Shown here one piece after another: positions 31,195 through 42,550 of a stretch of 64,000 bases of DNA. The stretch covers positions 16,931,193 through 16,995,192 of the forward strand of contig JAGTTD010000009.1 of NCBI GenBank assembly GCA_018398585.1. Reading direction: 5' to 3'. The position numbers and the translations under genes are program-made. The stretch is from Simmondsia chinensis. Lineage: Eukaryota > Streptophyta > Magnoliopsida > Caryophyllales > Simmondsiaceae. The stretch's first letter is position 1; every line of letters starts with the position of its first letter. Under the pieces are notes generated by a model. It worked only from the letters and a program-made list of their open reading frames with translations, was not told the origin of the DNA and did not search any database.

Positions 31195-32450
31195 CAAATT
31201 TTGGATCAATGAAGCTACGCCCTCTCCTTTTATCGTAATGGTGTTATGTGAACCATTTCATGTCAAGGCTTGTAAAGATATATCTATATCGTCATCTTGT
31301 AGTTCCTCAACTTCTACATTTTCTTGCACGTCTTCATTACCATACCCTTCCTCATCCTGAGTCTCATCCTTAGCCTCGCATCTAGAAATTGGGATCACAC
31401 TAATGACCAAAGGAATACCTTTGGTTACACTTGAAACAAAGTCTTCGAAACTTTTTCTCTTCAATGCTTAATGGTTTGTTTCTAGTTCTAGCGGTTTTAC
31501 ACCAAGATCCTCTTGGCTGGGGGTTTCTTGCCATAGGTGTTTCATTAGGAACTATGACTGTGCTCTCAACCTTCCTAGCTTTTGAGAAGGCTTGAGACGG
31601 GGAAGTAGGTTCGAATGCTTTAACCAAATTTTTGACCTTTGGCTTTAAGCCACTGGTAAAGTTGGAGATGTAATATTCCTCAGTAGCATCCGGATAAATT
31701 GCTAATATCCTGGCTGTAAGATTCTCAAACCTTGACATGTACTCTTTCACTGAAGTCATTTGCACTAACTTGTTAAAGTTCTCCACCACTTCCCTAATAT
31801 CTTCATCTCCATACCTTTCGCACAACTCCTTTTCAAATTCTAGCCATGTTATCAATGGTTTAACTCGAACAAGGCTGTAGTAGCACGCCTCAATTTCCCC
31901 TTTCAAATATATTGCAGCTATTTCTACATTCTCTGACTTAAGAATGTTATGAAACCGAAAGTACCTCTCAAATTTCTTGATCCATGACTGAGGCATTGTT
32001 CCATTAAATGTTTCCAGTTCAATTTAAGGCTGCCTTGTGCTATATCCCTTGGAATTAGCTGAGTTCATACCCCTATTTGAAGAATCAGGAAGTGAAACAT
32101 GTGTTGGTGCTAAATTGCGAAGCCTTTCAAGCTAACTAGTAGGAGCAAGCAATCCCGCACTAGGAGATTGTTGTTGCCAATGAATTCAGTCCTCAATTCC
32201 TTCAATTTGTTGCGATTAGCTCTCGAATTGTTGCAATTGCCTTTCAAATTTCTGATTGATGTTCACCTGACTTTGCTGGAATATAGCAACCAGGTTCTCG
32301 GTCTGCCGATTTATCCGATCGAACTACTCATCATGTATATCTCTGACAGTAGTACCAGCTTTATTTCTAGTAACAACATCTGCATACGTAGCTGCATTTG
32401 AAGCTACATTGTTATTAGCAGTTGTGCCAACTCTCTGAGTCACCATTGTG
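31195..32450 (-). pseudogene. Gag of element H, decayed
   Basis: At 31996-31400 the minus strand carries a retrotransposon gag domain (QSWIKKFERYFRFHN, ICERYGDE-like CERYGDEDI, VKEYMSRFENLTARI). After it come a partial knuckle (CFKCNQRYSFGH) and, at 31464-31258, an acidic linker ending ISLQALT, which normally precedes protease. From about 32450 to 32000 there is a Gln-rich leader with stops. The break before protease coincides with the inverted LTR fragment. Confidence 0.8.
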
Positions 32451-32568
32451 ATATGACATTTAAGTTCAATCAATTCAATTCTAAGCTCAATCAACAGATT
32501 AAGCTCAAAAACAATGATCTGATGTTATTGCAGCACCTTATCAATTCTTAAATTCGGAAGTAATTCAA

Positions 32569-32580
32569 GCTATGATACCA
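32569..32580 (-). other. Primer binding site of element H
   Basis: On the element strand TGGTATCATAGC, one base off the initiator-Met-tRNA complement, lies two bases from the 5' LTR. Confidence 0.8.
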
Positions 32581-32582
32581 AT

Positions 32583-32982
32583 TATTATGAATATAGATCA
32601 ATCTTGGTTCATAACCTAAAATAGAACAGAGTTAGATGAGGAAAGAAGAGAGAAAGATGAGAAGTAGAGAGAGAATTGGATATGAGAGAAAGAATTCAGG
32701 ATTTTTTCATTCATACTTTTCACATATAAGACCTTAAGCTATTTATAACCAAATAAGATACAATGCAACTAGTCAACCTTATTAAACTGACTTACTGAAA
32801 CTATGCTGCCAAAATGGATTGAACAACTGACTTAACAAACTAAGGCTACCACTGGCTGACTAACCAACATTCCCGCCTTTCTTGACTTTTAATAATATTT
32901 GTTCTGAAAGAATTGCGAACTAAATTTTTAGTCCAACCCGTCACTCCTAGCTTATCATTATAATTAGGCCCCAATCATAACA
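32583..32982 (-). repeat. 5' LTR of element H (400 bp)
   Basis: It is homologous over its length to 28738-29136 and is followed by ATAAG, the right target duplication. Confidence 0.88.
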
Positions 32983-32987
32983 ATAAG

Positions 32988-33712
32988 ATGAGCTTAAAGC
33001 GAGAGATGACCCCAAGAGTAAGAACAATTATTGCCAAAAACGACTGGTGAATATCTTGTCATGACCAAAAATAATGGAATTAGGCATCCCATGGAGCTTG
33101 TAGACATTGTCTAAGAAAATCTTAGCTAGCTTCTCAGCTGCAAATGGATGGCTTATTGCCACAAAATGTCCAAACTCTGTGAATCGATCCACGACCACCC
33201 ATATTACCTCCTTCCTATTGGACTTGGGCAAACCCTCGATAAAATCCATGCTTATGTGTTGCCACGCATGATCCGATATTGGTAGAGGTTAAAGGAGACC
33301 TTGATAAAGCGTGTGAATAGTCTTAATCCTATAACAGATATCACAATCACAAACATACTCTTCTCGGTCCTTCTTTATCCCAGGCCACTACAAACAATTC
33401 TTAACCCATTGATAAGCTCCCTCTATTCCTGAGTGTCCTCCCCAGACTGAATCATGAGAAGCAATTATAATCTGCCTTCTTAAATTTGTTGCAGAGCCTA
33501 TATAGACTCTTCCCTTAATTATGACAATGCCGAGGGCCACCTAAACATCAGACTTTGCCGCTACTATAGCTAAGGAGCTAGCACTGCCCTGATCTATTGG
33601 AACATCAGCTGTTGATGCTGCAAGTGAGGGACTTGTAATACTCAAGGCTGTAACATACTCTTGACAAGTTGGTCTCTTTCATATGACTTGTGGACCTCAA
33701 CATCCACCCAGG
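32988..33712 (-). pseudogene. Integrase N-terminal part of element I, truncated
   Basis: From 33712 down the minus strand gives VHKSYERDQ, the RxQIIIASHDSVWGGHSGIEG zinc region, then at 33249-33028 DFIEGLPKSNRKEVIWVVVD and NSIIFGHDKIFTSRFW of the integrase core. The second Asp region reads FGHDK instead of SDRD. Everything upstream (gag to RNase H) is missing. It abuts plus-strand LTR sequence of J. Confidence 0.8.
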
Positions 33713-33812
33713 AAAGACTTCGGACTCTCATCTATTTCTCTACTTCTCATCTCTCTTCAATTCTCTTCTCATCTTATCTCTCCCTTCCACAAGGTTAGCT
33801 ATCAATCTAGGT
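33713..33812 (+). repeat. LTR tail fragment of element J
   Basis: It shows the pyrimidine-rich TCTCATCTCTCTTCAATTCT module and CACAAGGTTAGCTATCAATCT, which form the last 100 bp of LTRs such as B and C. There is no primer site or gag after it; protease follows directly, so an internal deletion joined the LTR to pol. Confidence 0.65.
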
Positions 33813-36340
33813 TTGGTCGTTAAAAAGGTAGTACATGTAGCTTTATTAATCCTGGAATTGCCAGAAAAGCGGGTCATGAGGTGATTAAGACTAGTCCCTT
33901 GTCAGGTACAGTAGAAGATGGGATCTCAAAGCTGACACAGACAAAATGTAAGCAGTTTTGTCGGGAGATGCAGGACCACCAATTCGGGAATGACTTCAAA
34001 ATTTTGAAGCTCGAAGATTGTGACATGGTCATGAGGGTTGATTAGATGAAGAATTTTAGTCCCTTGGTGTTTGATTTTGCGTAATTATCAGTTCCTTTTG
34101 GAAAGGAAGGCATGACATTAAAGCTACAAGGAATTATTGAGCAAGGGCAAATACAATTGATGAGTGGGAAGAAGCTTGATGAAGGAATCAAGAAGGGTTC
34201 ATTTCAGTTGGTTACCATTTGTTTTCTCTTCAAGTTAAATATGAGACAGCCAAGGTGAATTCAAACTCAGATATTGATCATTTGATACAAGAGTTCAGGG
34301 ATATGTTTGAAGCTCCTATAGCTTTGCCTCCAAAGAGGTCTTTGGATCATGCTATTCCACTCCTTTCTGGTTTAAGTCCGGTCATTCTTAGGCCATACAA
34401 ATATCCTCACACTCAGAAAAATGAAATTGAAAAGCAAGCACAAGAGCTTTTGAAGACAAACTTCATTAGACAAAGCCATTGTCCCTATGCTTCTCTCGTT
34501 ACACTGGTTAAGATGAAAGATGGAACATCACGGATGTGCATTGACTATAGGCAACTCAATTCGCTTACAATCAATACGTTTCCTGTACCGACCATAGATG
34601 ATTTATTAGATGAATTACATGGCTCTAAGTTCTTTTCAAAATTTGATTTAAGGCAAGCTTATGATCATATTAGAGTGTTGGACCAAGATGTTCATACGAC
34701 TGCTTTCCAAACTGATCAAGGGCATTATGAGTTTGCAGTAGTGCCATTTGGATTATCTAATGCTCCTGATACCATCCAAGCTTTGGTGAATATAGTCTTT
34801 AAGCCATATTTGAGGAGATTTTTTTCTAGTGTTTTTCGATGATATATTTGTGTATAGTCCAACAATGGAGTCACATTTGCATCATCTTAGGCAAGTATTG
34901 AAGACCGTGAGGCAACATAAGCTTTTTGCTAAACTATCCAAGTGTTCCTTTGGGCAAGTGCAAGGAGTGTATTTGGGGCGTGTAATCTCTGGAGAAGGAG
35001 TTGCTACAGATGCTGCAAAGATAGAATCCAGTGAGCATTAGCCTACACCTTCTACCATAAAACTATAGAGAGGATTTTTGGGTCTTACTGGTTACTATAG
35101 GAACTTTGTGGTTGTATATGGGGTTATTGCTAAGCCCTTAACAGAGTTACTCAAGAAAGATGCATTTAAATGGATAGAAAGGGCATAGAAGGCATTTGAA
35201 TGATTGAAGTCAGTGATGTGTGCAGCTCGAGTACTAGCCATGCTTGATTTGAGTGTGCCATTTACAATTAAAACAAATGCTTGTAGAAAGGGTGTGAGAG
35301 TATCTCAAAAGGGAAGGCCACTTGCTTACTAAATCAAGCACTCAGTCCTAAACACTTCTTCCTATCCATCTATGAGAAAGAATACATTGCTATTTTGATG
35401 GTTGTGCAAAGGTGGAGGCATTATTTGGAAGGGCATCATTTTGTTATTCGAAAAGATCACCAATGCCTTAAGTACTTATTAGAGCAATGAATCGCCACAA
35501 CAGTACAGTGAAAAGGGCTTATGAAGATGTTGGGATTGAATTACTCCATCGAGTACTATAGAAGAAGGGAAAATCTAGCAGATGATGCTCTTTCTAAGAG
35601 GCAAGATGAAGAGGAATTGCAATCTGGTTCCTGTCAAGCCGTTTCAGTAGTAGTGCCAGCTCTGATGAAAGAGGTTCCAAAGTCTTATGAAGGGGACAAA
35701 TTTGCTCAAGAGTGCTTAGCATCTTCTCGTATTACAGTTTTTCAGGACTTGGAAGAAGATATTTTAGTGGTCAATGTAGTTGTTAGAAGGAAAGGGAAGG
35801 TTTACATTGGCATCTCTTCGGATTTAAGGAAGCAAATCATTTTGGCATTTCATGAATCAGCTTTGGGAGGTCATTTTGGCATTGAGGGTACCTATCAAAG
35901 ACTCAAGCAGCACTTCTATTAGCGCGGAATGAAGATAGAGGTGATTGATTTGGTTCAGGTTTGCACGGTTTGTTAGCAAACGAAGAGTGATCATACTCTG
36001 AACCCAGGGTTTCTTTAGCCATTACCAACTCCAGACAGAGCTTCGTAACATATAAGCATAGATTTCATAGACGGTTTGCCTAAGTCTGAAGAGAAGGAGA
36101 TCATTTGGGTGGTCGTAGATCGATTCAAAAAATTTGCTCACTTCTTTGGTCTTAGCCATCCTATTATAGTTGAAAGCCTGGCTAAAATCTCCTTGGATAA
36201 CATTTATAAACTTCATGGGCTCCCTCAGTTTACTGTGTCAGATCGAGATAGGTTGTCCACTAGTAATTCTTGCTAGAATTACACTTGTTACTTAGATCCA
36301 AATTAGTCCCGAGCTCGTCTTAACACCCACACCGGACACC
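33813..36340 (+). pseudogene. Gypsy pol of element J (protease to integrase), decayed
   Basis: Protease remnants lie at 33850-34200 (AGHEVIKTSPLSGTVEDG, VFDFA). Reverse transcriptase: 34219-34842 ([25 protein letters not shown]) and 34829-35041, with the FFDD site beside a frameshift. RNase H is degenerate at 35100-35600. The integrase zinc region is near 35820-36000 and the core at 36076-36276 (WVVVDRFKKFAHF, QFTVSDRDRLSTSN). After a small indel, the match continues to about 36335 (ELHLLLRSKLVPSSS). It stops where element D begins at 36346, consistent with D inserting into J. Confidence 0.85.
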
Positions 36341-36345
36341 CACTA

Positions 36346-37185
36346 TGTTTTTGGCCCAGGTATATGGTTGCCTTTAGCCAAAAACTATGATGTCCATGTA
36401 GGTGGTCCGTTGTGGCTGGTCCAACTTTAGGGTCAATCCTATTTCCCATAATTGTGCCCGAGAGGCCATTACTCTCCTACACGTGAGGGGGGGTTTCTTG
36501 CGTTGGTGAGCAGTTTGCTCGCTGTGACGTCCAACTACCCTAAGGATGGACAATTGACCAATGTTTAGAGAGATAGATGTCCCCTCTAGAGGGGCGAGGG
36601 ACTCAATGGACTCCTATCATGAGAAGGAATCTTGGTCATGGATGGCTCACGAAACTGGACCTACATAATGCTGTCTCAATGGACATCAGCTCCCAAATCA
36701 AACAAGCGATCTTATGCCCCCTTGATTTGTTGTTTTTTCACTAGACTCTCCATGATGTAGAGACATATAGGCCTGGGTTCTTTGCCAGGCAATCTAGATG
36801 TTCATTTTGAAAGCCCGAGGACCAAGAACCTCCAGTGGGCTAAGAGGACTTCTCTTTAACCTATTCAGCTTCTAGAGCTTCACATTTTAAGCTAGGAAGT
36901 CAGATCCCTTTATGGATATCTTGTGTCTTGTAGGTACATTCCATGTATCACGCTAAGGTTTTCAACTTGGTACCAAGCCAATTGGTCCTCGTTAGAGGAC
37001 AAAGGTGCCAAACAATTTTTCATGCCCTCGTCTAAGCTTGTAGGTCCCAGCTCAGGAAGAAGCCTGCTAGTCATCATCAAGCCAACCTAGACTAGGAACA
37101 ATCAGGTATGGAACCACTTTTAAAGCATACTTTAGTGTTTTTAATGTTTTGAACATAGACTGATCACTGTTCCTTTGTTATTGCA
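36346..37185. other. 3' region of element D, no gene confirmed
   Basis: No clear protein is visible. It probably contains the D 3' LTR and the first exons of the plus-strand gene at 37186-38730, but neither boundary could be fixed. TGTTTTTGGCCC at 36346 is the proposed LTR end. Confidence 0.35.
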
Positions 37186-38730
37186 GCAGCTATCCAAGCA
37201 ACCCCAACGAGTGCTAGGACTAGGAGCTTTACTCAAATGCTGCTAGAGGAGTCCCCTCCAGGTACCTCGTCACCCACCCACAAGATTAGTGGCCCAAGAA
37301 AGAGGAACAAGGATTTTATTCCTCGAATCCTCCTTGCTACTGCGGAAGAAGAAGAAGAAGAAGAGATGCCCATCTTATGATTAGTGAGAAAAAGAAGAGC
37401 CATGTCCCTTATGCCAGAGGTATTGCCCCTTCTCAATTTGTGTTCTCGTTTATCTCTGTTAAAGCAGCTTCTAACCTGGCTTTTTATGGACATAGGAAGA
37501 GCTAGCTCCATACATCATGGAGATACCAGATTCTCCCTTTATGAAGATTACACCCAAGCCTCATCATGATACTGAATCATTAAGCTCAAGTGCTAAAGAA
37601 GAAGGTGACATGGCTTTCTCTATTATGGAGCCGATCACAAGCTACTTCCCCGAAGATGCTTCCTTTCCAGCTCTCTCGAGCCAGGACCTTGTGCAAGCTC
37701 CCTTCGTACTCTTAGGAGGCCTAACTTCTACTGAAGAGATTCAGAAAGTAAAGGCTTTTTTGATTTTCCAATTCCTAATGGTTAAAACCATGTTTGGTTT
37801 TAACATACGAGCCTTATTCTTCATAGGTTTCTCTCGATGAAGGTATATCAGTGGGAAAAGAGCCAGCACCAGTCCCAGCAGTAGAGGCGCTTGTTGAAAC
37901 CTCAAGGATGGATGTACCATCCGAAACCCCTTCTTTGCCTTGAACTAAGGCCACCGAGGTGAGGGGATTTCTTTTGACCTTGGTCGTTTTTCAAAGTTAA
38001 AATCTTGCCTAAAATCTTTTTTTATTAGCCTTTTGCAAGCTACCCCTCCCAAAAACACTCCTTCCTTAAGGATTGAGGGAATGTCTTCTCCTCTAGAGTA
38101 GTTTTGAGCAAGTGGTGGACTGACTTTCCAACAATTGGACCAAGAATCTCCGAAACTCCAGTGGCTAAGAGAAATCACACATCACCATGTTCTAAGCCTG
38201 GCTGAGGGGGCAACATTTCAAGAGACTATTTCCTTGATGTGGTCCCTAAAAGAAGGTCCAAATGTGGCTCCTTCAATTGCCAGGGAACTTGAGGTCCTTG
38301 AGGAAGTGTTCTTGAAGGTAAGCCAAGGTGTCCCAGCCCTTCTTTAGAGAAAACGACATTGCCGTGATGCCATTAGAAACCTTGGGCGTTCAGCTTGCCT
38401 AGGTGGTGTGCAGCTGCTATTTGAAGATCACTAAGCTGTAACAAGGCTCCAAGACCATCATGCTCAAGGGATTAAAATTTTGGAAGTTGAGATCCATCAT
38501 CTAGAGGAGAGGTTAAGTCAACTTAATGAAGAATTGCTCTCCTTGAGAAAACACCATACCTCCATGGTTAAGTGCTTGGAGGACTCGAAGAGGCCACCAT
38601 GGAGGCTGAGAGGGACAATCAAGCCCTTCATGAAGAAGCCCTTTCACTTGATCATGAACTAAATGACACAACCAACCAACTATTTTCAAAAGAGGAATCC
38701 TTAGTGCGGATTAGGACTCAACTCTTTTGA
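37186..38730 (+). pseudogene. Multi-exon gene antisense to element D pol, coiled-coil C-terminus
   Basis: Exon-like blocks with matching splice signals: 37186-37419 (donor GT 37420), 37496-37747 (84 codons, APYIMEIPDSPFMKITPK), 37827-37958 (44 codons), a block ending 38317 before GTAAGC, and a last block to 38730. The last block encodes heptad-like coiled coil (EIHHLEERLSQLNEELLSL; NQLFSKEESLVRIRTQLF). The middle exons are in phase with each other. Stops in several blocks and a frameshift near 38590 show decay. The family is unrecognised. Tat-lineage gypsy elements are known to carry extra antisense genes downstream of pol, some with a plant mobile domain; placement here fits, but no such domain was identified. 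An older host gene fragment is the alternative. Confidence 0.5.
37345..37364 (+). repeat. (GAA)n microsatellite in coding exon
   Basis: About seven GAA units encode a Glu run within the first visible exon of the antisense gene. Confidence 0.9.
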
Positions 38731-38853
38731 TATTTTTCGTCCTTGTAAAGAGATTTTTGTTGTACAAGTTACTCACTTGTAATTTTTCTTTTGCATGTAA
38801 GCCATGCACTCCTTCCACAACTAATGAAATATAAATTTTGTTTAGTACATCTC

Positions 38854-39869
38854 TCAGATTGGTAGTCCTTTTAATTTTTTTCCCCTTAATTTTAGGATCA
38901 GGAGGTTGATCCTCAAGGCATTGGTACTGAAATTATGCCCGTATCTTTGAGAATCTATACTTAAGGATTTCTTTGTTAGACTCATAGATTGGTGGTGCAT
39001 ATTCTTCAAAACCCTACCATTCATAGCCCTTGGGTGAGTCCTTCCATCCAGGTCTTGCTGCACATAGGTATTTCCACAAAATACATCTATGACCCAAAAT
39101 GAGCATTCCCAGTTTGGGGACCATTTCCCAAAGACTCGATCATTCCTGTTAATGGGTAAAACCACTTTCTAGCAAGATCCCTTCAGTCAAAGGACCTAAG
39201 TTTGGCCCTTTTGTTAGAGGCTTTCAACCATCTTGTTCTGAGTTTTTAATTTATGAAGAGCATCACGCCTTACTTGGTCTAATAGTAAGCTCATCCATCA
39301 TGGACCACTCATATTCAAGTTCAGGAAACATTCCTTAATGAGCTAGTCTAATGGACTGAACTGTTATTTCCATTGGTTGCACATCATCATGGCCATACAT
39401 CAAATGGAAAGGAGTACCAATTGCATGTCGCTTAGCGGTTTTGTATGCCCAAAGGGCATCTCGTGCCAACTCATGCCACTTTCTAGGATTATCCCCTATC
39501 ATCATTTCAATGTTGGCTTTCAGAATCTTGTTGGTCGACTCTACTTGGCCATTAGCCTGAGCATAATTAGGTGTTAAGTTTAAGATTTCTATGTTGAAAC
39601 TTTTGGTGAACTCTTTAATCTCAGCCCGTTAAACACTCTAGCCTTGTCTACTGTGAAGGTTTATGGGATACCAAACCTACATAGGATGTGTTCTTTGATG
39701 AACTCAATCACATCTTGCTGATTGATATTCTTATATGGTTTAGGTTCTACCCACATTGTGAAGTAGTCAATAGTCGCCAGAATAAAAGAGTCCAGTTTAC
39801 TGGAAGGAGTGTTAATCTCCTGTATGACGTCCATTGCTCAATCCCTAAATGGCCATGGATTGACAATAG
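38854..39869 (-). pseudogene. Tat-type integrase of element D
   Basis: From 39790 down the minus strand reads LATIDYFTMWVEPKPYKNI, NQQDVIEFIKEHILCRFGIP, then DKARVFNG in place of the usual second-Asp block, stop-rich sequence, and at 39165-38854 the C-terminal PINRNDRVFGKWSPNWE block with INxxxLK-like text. These are typical of Tat/Ogre-lineage integrases, which lack a chromodomain. Numerous stops are present. C is inserted just upstream of it (39875). Confidence 0.8.
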
Positions 39870-39874
39870 CATGT
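39870..39874. repeat. Target site duplication of element C (left CATGT)
   Basis: CATGT precedes the 5' LTR and CATGC (50747-50751) follows the 3' LTR, four of five bases matching. Confidence 0.65.
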
Positions 39875-40277
39875 TGTTGTGATTTCCTTGATTTGGTTGC
39901 TTTTGAGTCATGTAATGATTGTATAGTTTGAATAATGTCTTTTGATGTAATGATTCAAATGTGAGATAGTGAGTCCTTAGCCGCCAAAGTCGGTTAGTTA
40001 GTCAAACAAGGTCAAATGTGGCGGCAAGCTGTTTTTGGCGGTAAAAGCTGGTATGAGTCGGTGAAGAGCCAAGTGTTGGTTCAATGTGTCAAGATCTATT
40101 ATAAATAGGTCTAAACCAAGTAATATCTTCATTCAATCAATAAAATTCTGATTTCCTTTTGGTTAATCTCTCTCTAACTCATATCTCCTTCTCTAATTCT
40201 CATGTAATTCAATTCTCTTCTCATCTTACCTCTCTTCCACAAGGTTAGCTCTCAAACTTTTGGATTGGAAGATTACA
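39875..40277 (+). repeat. 5' LTR of element C (403 bp)
   Basis: It begins TGTTGTGATTTCC and ends GGAAGATTACA. A TATAAATAG box lies near 40100, and the TTCTCATCT module precedes the end. The primer site that follows (40280-40291, TGGTATATGATC) is mutated from TGGTATCAGAGC. Confidence 0.9.
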
Positions 40278-40332
40278 ATTGGTATATGATCCTGATCAGG
40301 CGTAATTTTTAATTTGATTTTTGTGATCGTCA

Positions 40333-41110
40333 ATGATCGAAAGACCTAATACTTGTTCTGGAGGTGTAAATGCAGCTTCTGCTGCTAATGTTGATCCTAA
40401 TGAAACATTTGCTTCAATTGTTGGTGGAAATTCTACCACCAAACATGATTTTATTACTCATACTCAGTTTAGGGCACAAATGGATTAAATGTACAAGTTG
40501 AAGATCGATATGATGGTGAATTGAATTCAACAGGTGCAGGATGGACAGGATTTGAAGATTTATGATCAAATGCAACAACAAACTCTGTGTCTTGAGGACA
40601 AGATTGGTCGATTATAGGATCAATTTAACAGTAAACTGGAAAAAGATTAGAAGTTTGATGAGCAAGTGCAGCAGCAATCCTTGTGTTTTGAGGAAAAAAT
40701 GATTGAGTTGCAAAATCAGGTTAACAAACATAGTGAATCTTTGATAGATGGAACTCTACGACTTGTTAGTCAGCTAATTCCTCCAGCAGAACTAAGGCAA
40801 CTGCGAGTTCACATTGACAGTGTTGAAGGTTTATACCCGAATCGTAGTGGATCTCCTTTAATTCAAACTGAGGTTAGACCTCCAGATCGTAATAGAAGAA
40901 TTGATACTCAACTTCCAGAGGTTGATGCTGCTGCAAGGACTCATGATCAATCCATAGAACAAGCACATTCTCAGTTATCTGGACAGTGTTCAGGTATGAA
41001 TACCAGACCTCCAGATGTTGTGCTGCACAACAGGAATCCATCTGATGAATTTGAACATCAAGACCGGCCACCAGATCAGCATCATCAACGAAGAATAGTG
41101 AGTAATGATG
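40333..41110 (+). pseudogene. Gag N-terminal leader of element C
   Basis: The ATG at 40333 opens MIERPNTCSGGVNAA. A Gln-rich coiled coil follows (QQQSLCFEEKMIELQNQVNK), then a polar segment with three RPPD motifs (EVRPPDRNR, NTRPPDVV, DRPPDQHH). Stops occur before 40666. K interrupts gag at 41110; the rest resumes at 46156 and the phase is preserved across the insertion. Confidence 0.8.
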
Positions 41111-41472
41111 TGGCATGATTTTAATAGATGGTTATTTGAAAATGAGTGTGACTAGATCATGGCTGTAATTAGAATAAGTCTTTGATGATATTCTGGTAGC
41201 ATTGATGTAATAGTCATGTATTAGCTATTAGTGAAGTTACGTATTAGCTTGAGGTCAAGTTGTTAGTTAGCTTGAGATTACTATAAGTAGTGGAGCTTAT
41301 CTATTGTAATGGGCAACTTTTAATCAATACAACTGTCTCTTTGAGATAACCTCTCTTTCTCATCTAACTTTCTCTCTATTTCTCATCCCCTTCACTTCTT
41401 TTCTCATTTGACTCTCTCTTTGATTATATCCTTCCCCTTGGTTATGGTTAGAGATTAGTCTCGATCATAACA
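41111..41472 (+). repeat. 5' LTR of element K
   Basis: It starts TGGCATGATT if the TGATG duplication is used as the boundary, and ends CGATCATAACA. It is homologous to 45825-46155 from base 41142 on; the first 31 bases have no counterpart at the right copy. Confidence 0.8.
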
Positions 41473-41474
41473 AT

Positions 41475-41486
41475 TGGTATCATAGC
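41475..41486 (+). other. Primer binding site of element K
   Basis: TGGTATCATAGC lies two bases after the LTR, one base off the initiator-Met-tRNA complement and identical to that of element H. Confidence 0.85.
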
Positions 41487-42550
41487 CTTGATTTGCTTCC
41501 AAATCTAGTGCAATTCGATAGCAAATATCATTGAATCACATTGCAATTTGATCAAGAATTTGGTTTTGAATTCTGGTTTAAGCTTGAGGTTACTGTTACA
41601 TTCAATTTCATTTGTGGGTGTTGACGAAGTGCATCAAGGCATTAGTTGAACTTGTTGCATCAGGAATTGAGTTGCACTGAATCAAGTGTGTTGATTCACG
41701 TACATACTTGATTACAATTAGACTTAGTTGGCAGTGACCAGGGGAAGTAAGCCGTGGAAGTTATACTACTGAATCCTACTGATCTAGATCAAAATCTGTA
41801 GAAATTGGGTTGGTGAAACTGAAGTGAGCTGCTGGAGTACGTTGATCTTGATCAAAGACCAGAAGATTAGCTTAGCAAGCTTGCAATTCATATAATTGAG
41901 GTGAAGGTACAGTTCTTGAACTTCTGAATTCCTTGTGTTAAGAACTAATTTGAGAGGTACTTTCGGTTTCATAACATTCTTAAGTCAGAGAATGTAGAAA
42001 TAGCTGCAATATATTTGAAAGGTACAGATCTTGGTGGAATTGTGTCGTATGCAAAATAGTGCATAAGAACTTAGTTGATTTCACTTGCCCAAAGTTGAAC
42101 TTAGAAGAACTCAGTACAAGTTCGTAGAAATCTGATAGTGATCTTGAGAATTGTGGTTAGAAGTGTGTTGAAATCAGTAATTGTAGCTAAGCACGAATTA
42201 ATTCAGATTCATAGTCTGGAGTAATCAAGAAATTACCACCGTTAAGGTTTCTGGTTCGAGACTCTCCCTGATTCGAAGTTTGTCAGTTAGGGTTTATGTC
42301 TGCGGTGTATGTTGAGCAAAGCTCAAGTCCGAATCGTACAAGGCAACTGATTTGGTGTTCGATTCAAGACTTACAAAGTGGTTGGATTTGAATTCGAATT
42401 GTGTTATTGTTAAACTTGAATGCGACTGTTGCGAAGTTAGGGCTTGATTCTATTAACTTGTCAGTCGAACCTCGGTGGCGATTCTGTGTGTGAAATTTCA
42501 GGTCTCCTTGGCTGTGAGTGTGCGATTCTTACCCTCAGTGAGCAAGGATC

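Larger units (their letters stand above)
28738..32982 (-). mobile_element. Chromovirus H, internally rearranged, nested in element I
   Basis: LTRs lie at 28738-29136 and 32583-32982. The 5-bp ATAAG flanks both sides (28733-28737 and 32983-32987). Removing H joins the integrase reading of element I, confirming the nesting. The interior has gag and integrase ends but lacks protease through most of RNase H, which is replaced by an inverted LTR fragment. Confidence 0.9.

Noticed and set aside
41784..41972. 62-codon minus-strand ORF in the leader of element K
   Set aside because: It is short, antisense to the presumed transcript, and without recognisable motifs.
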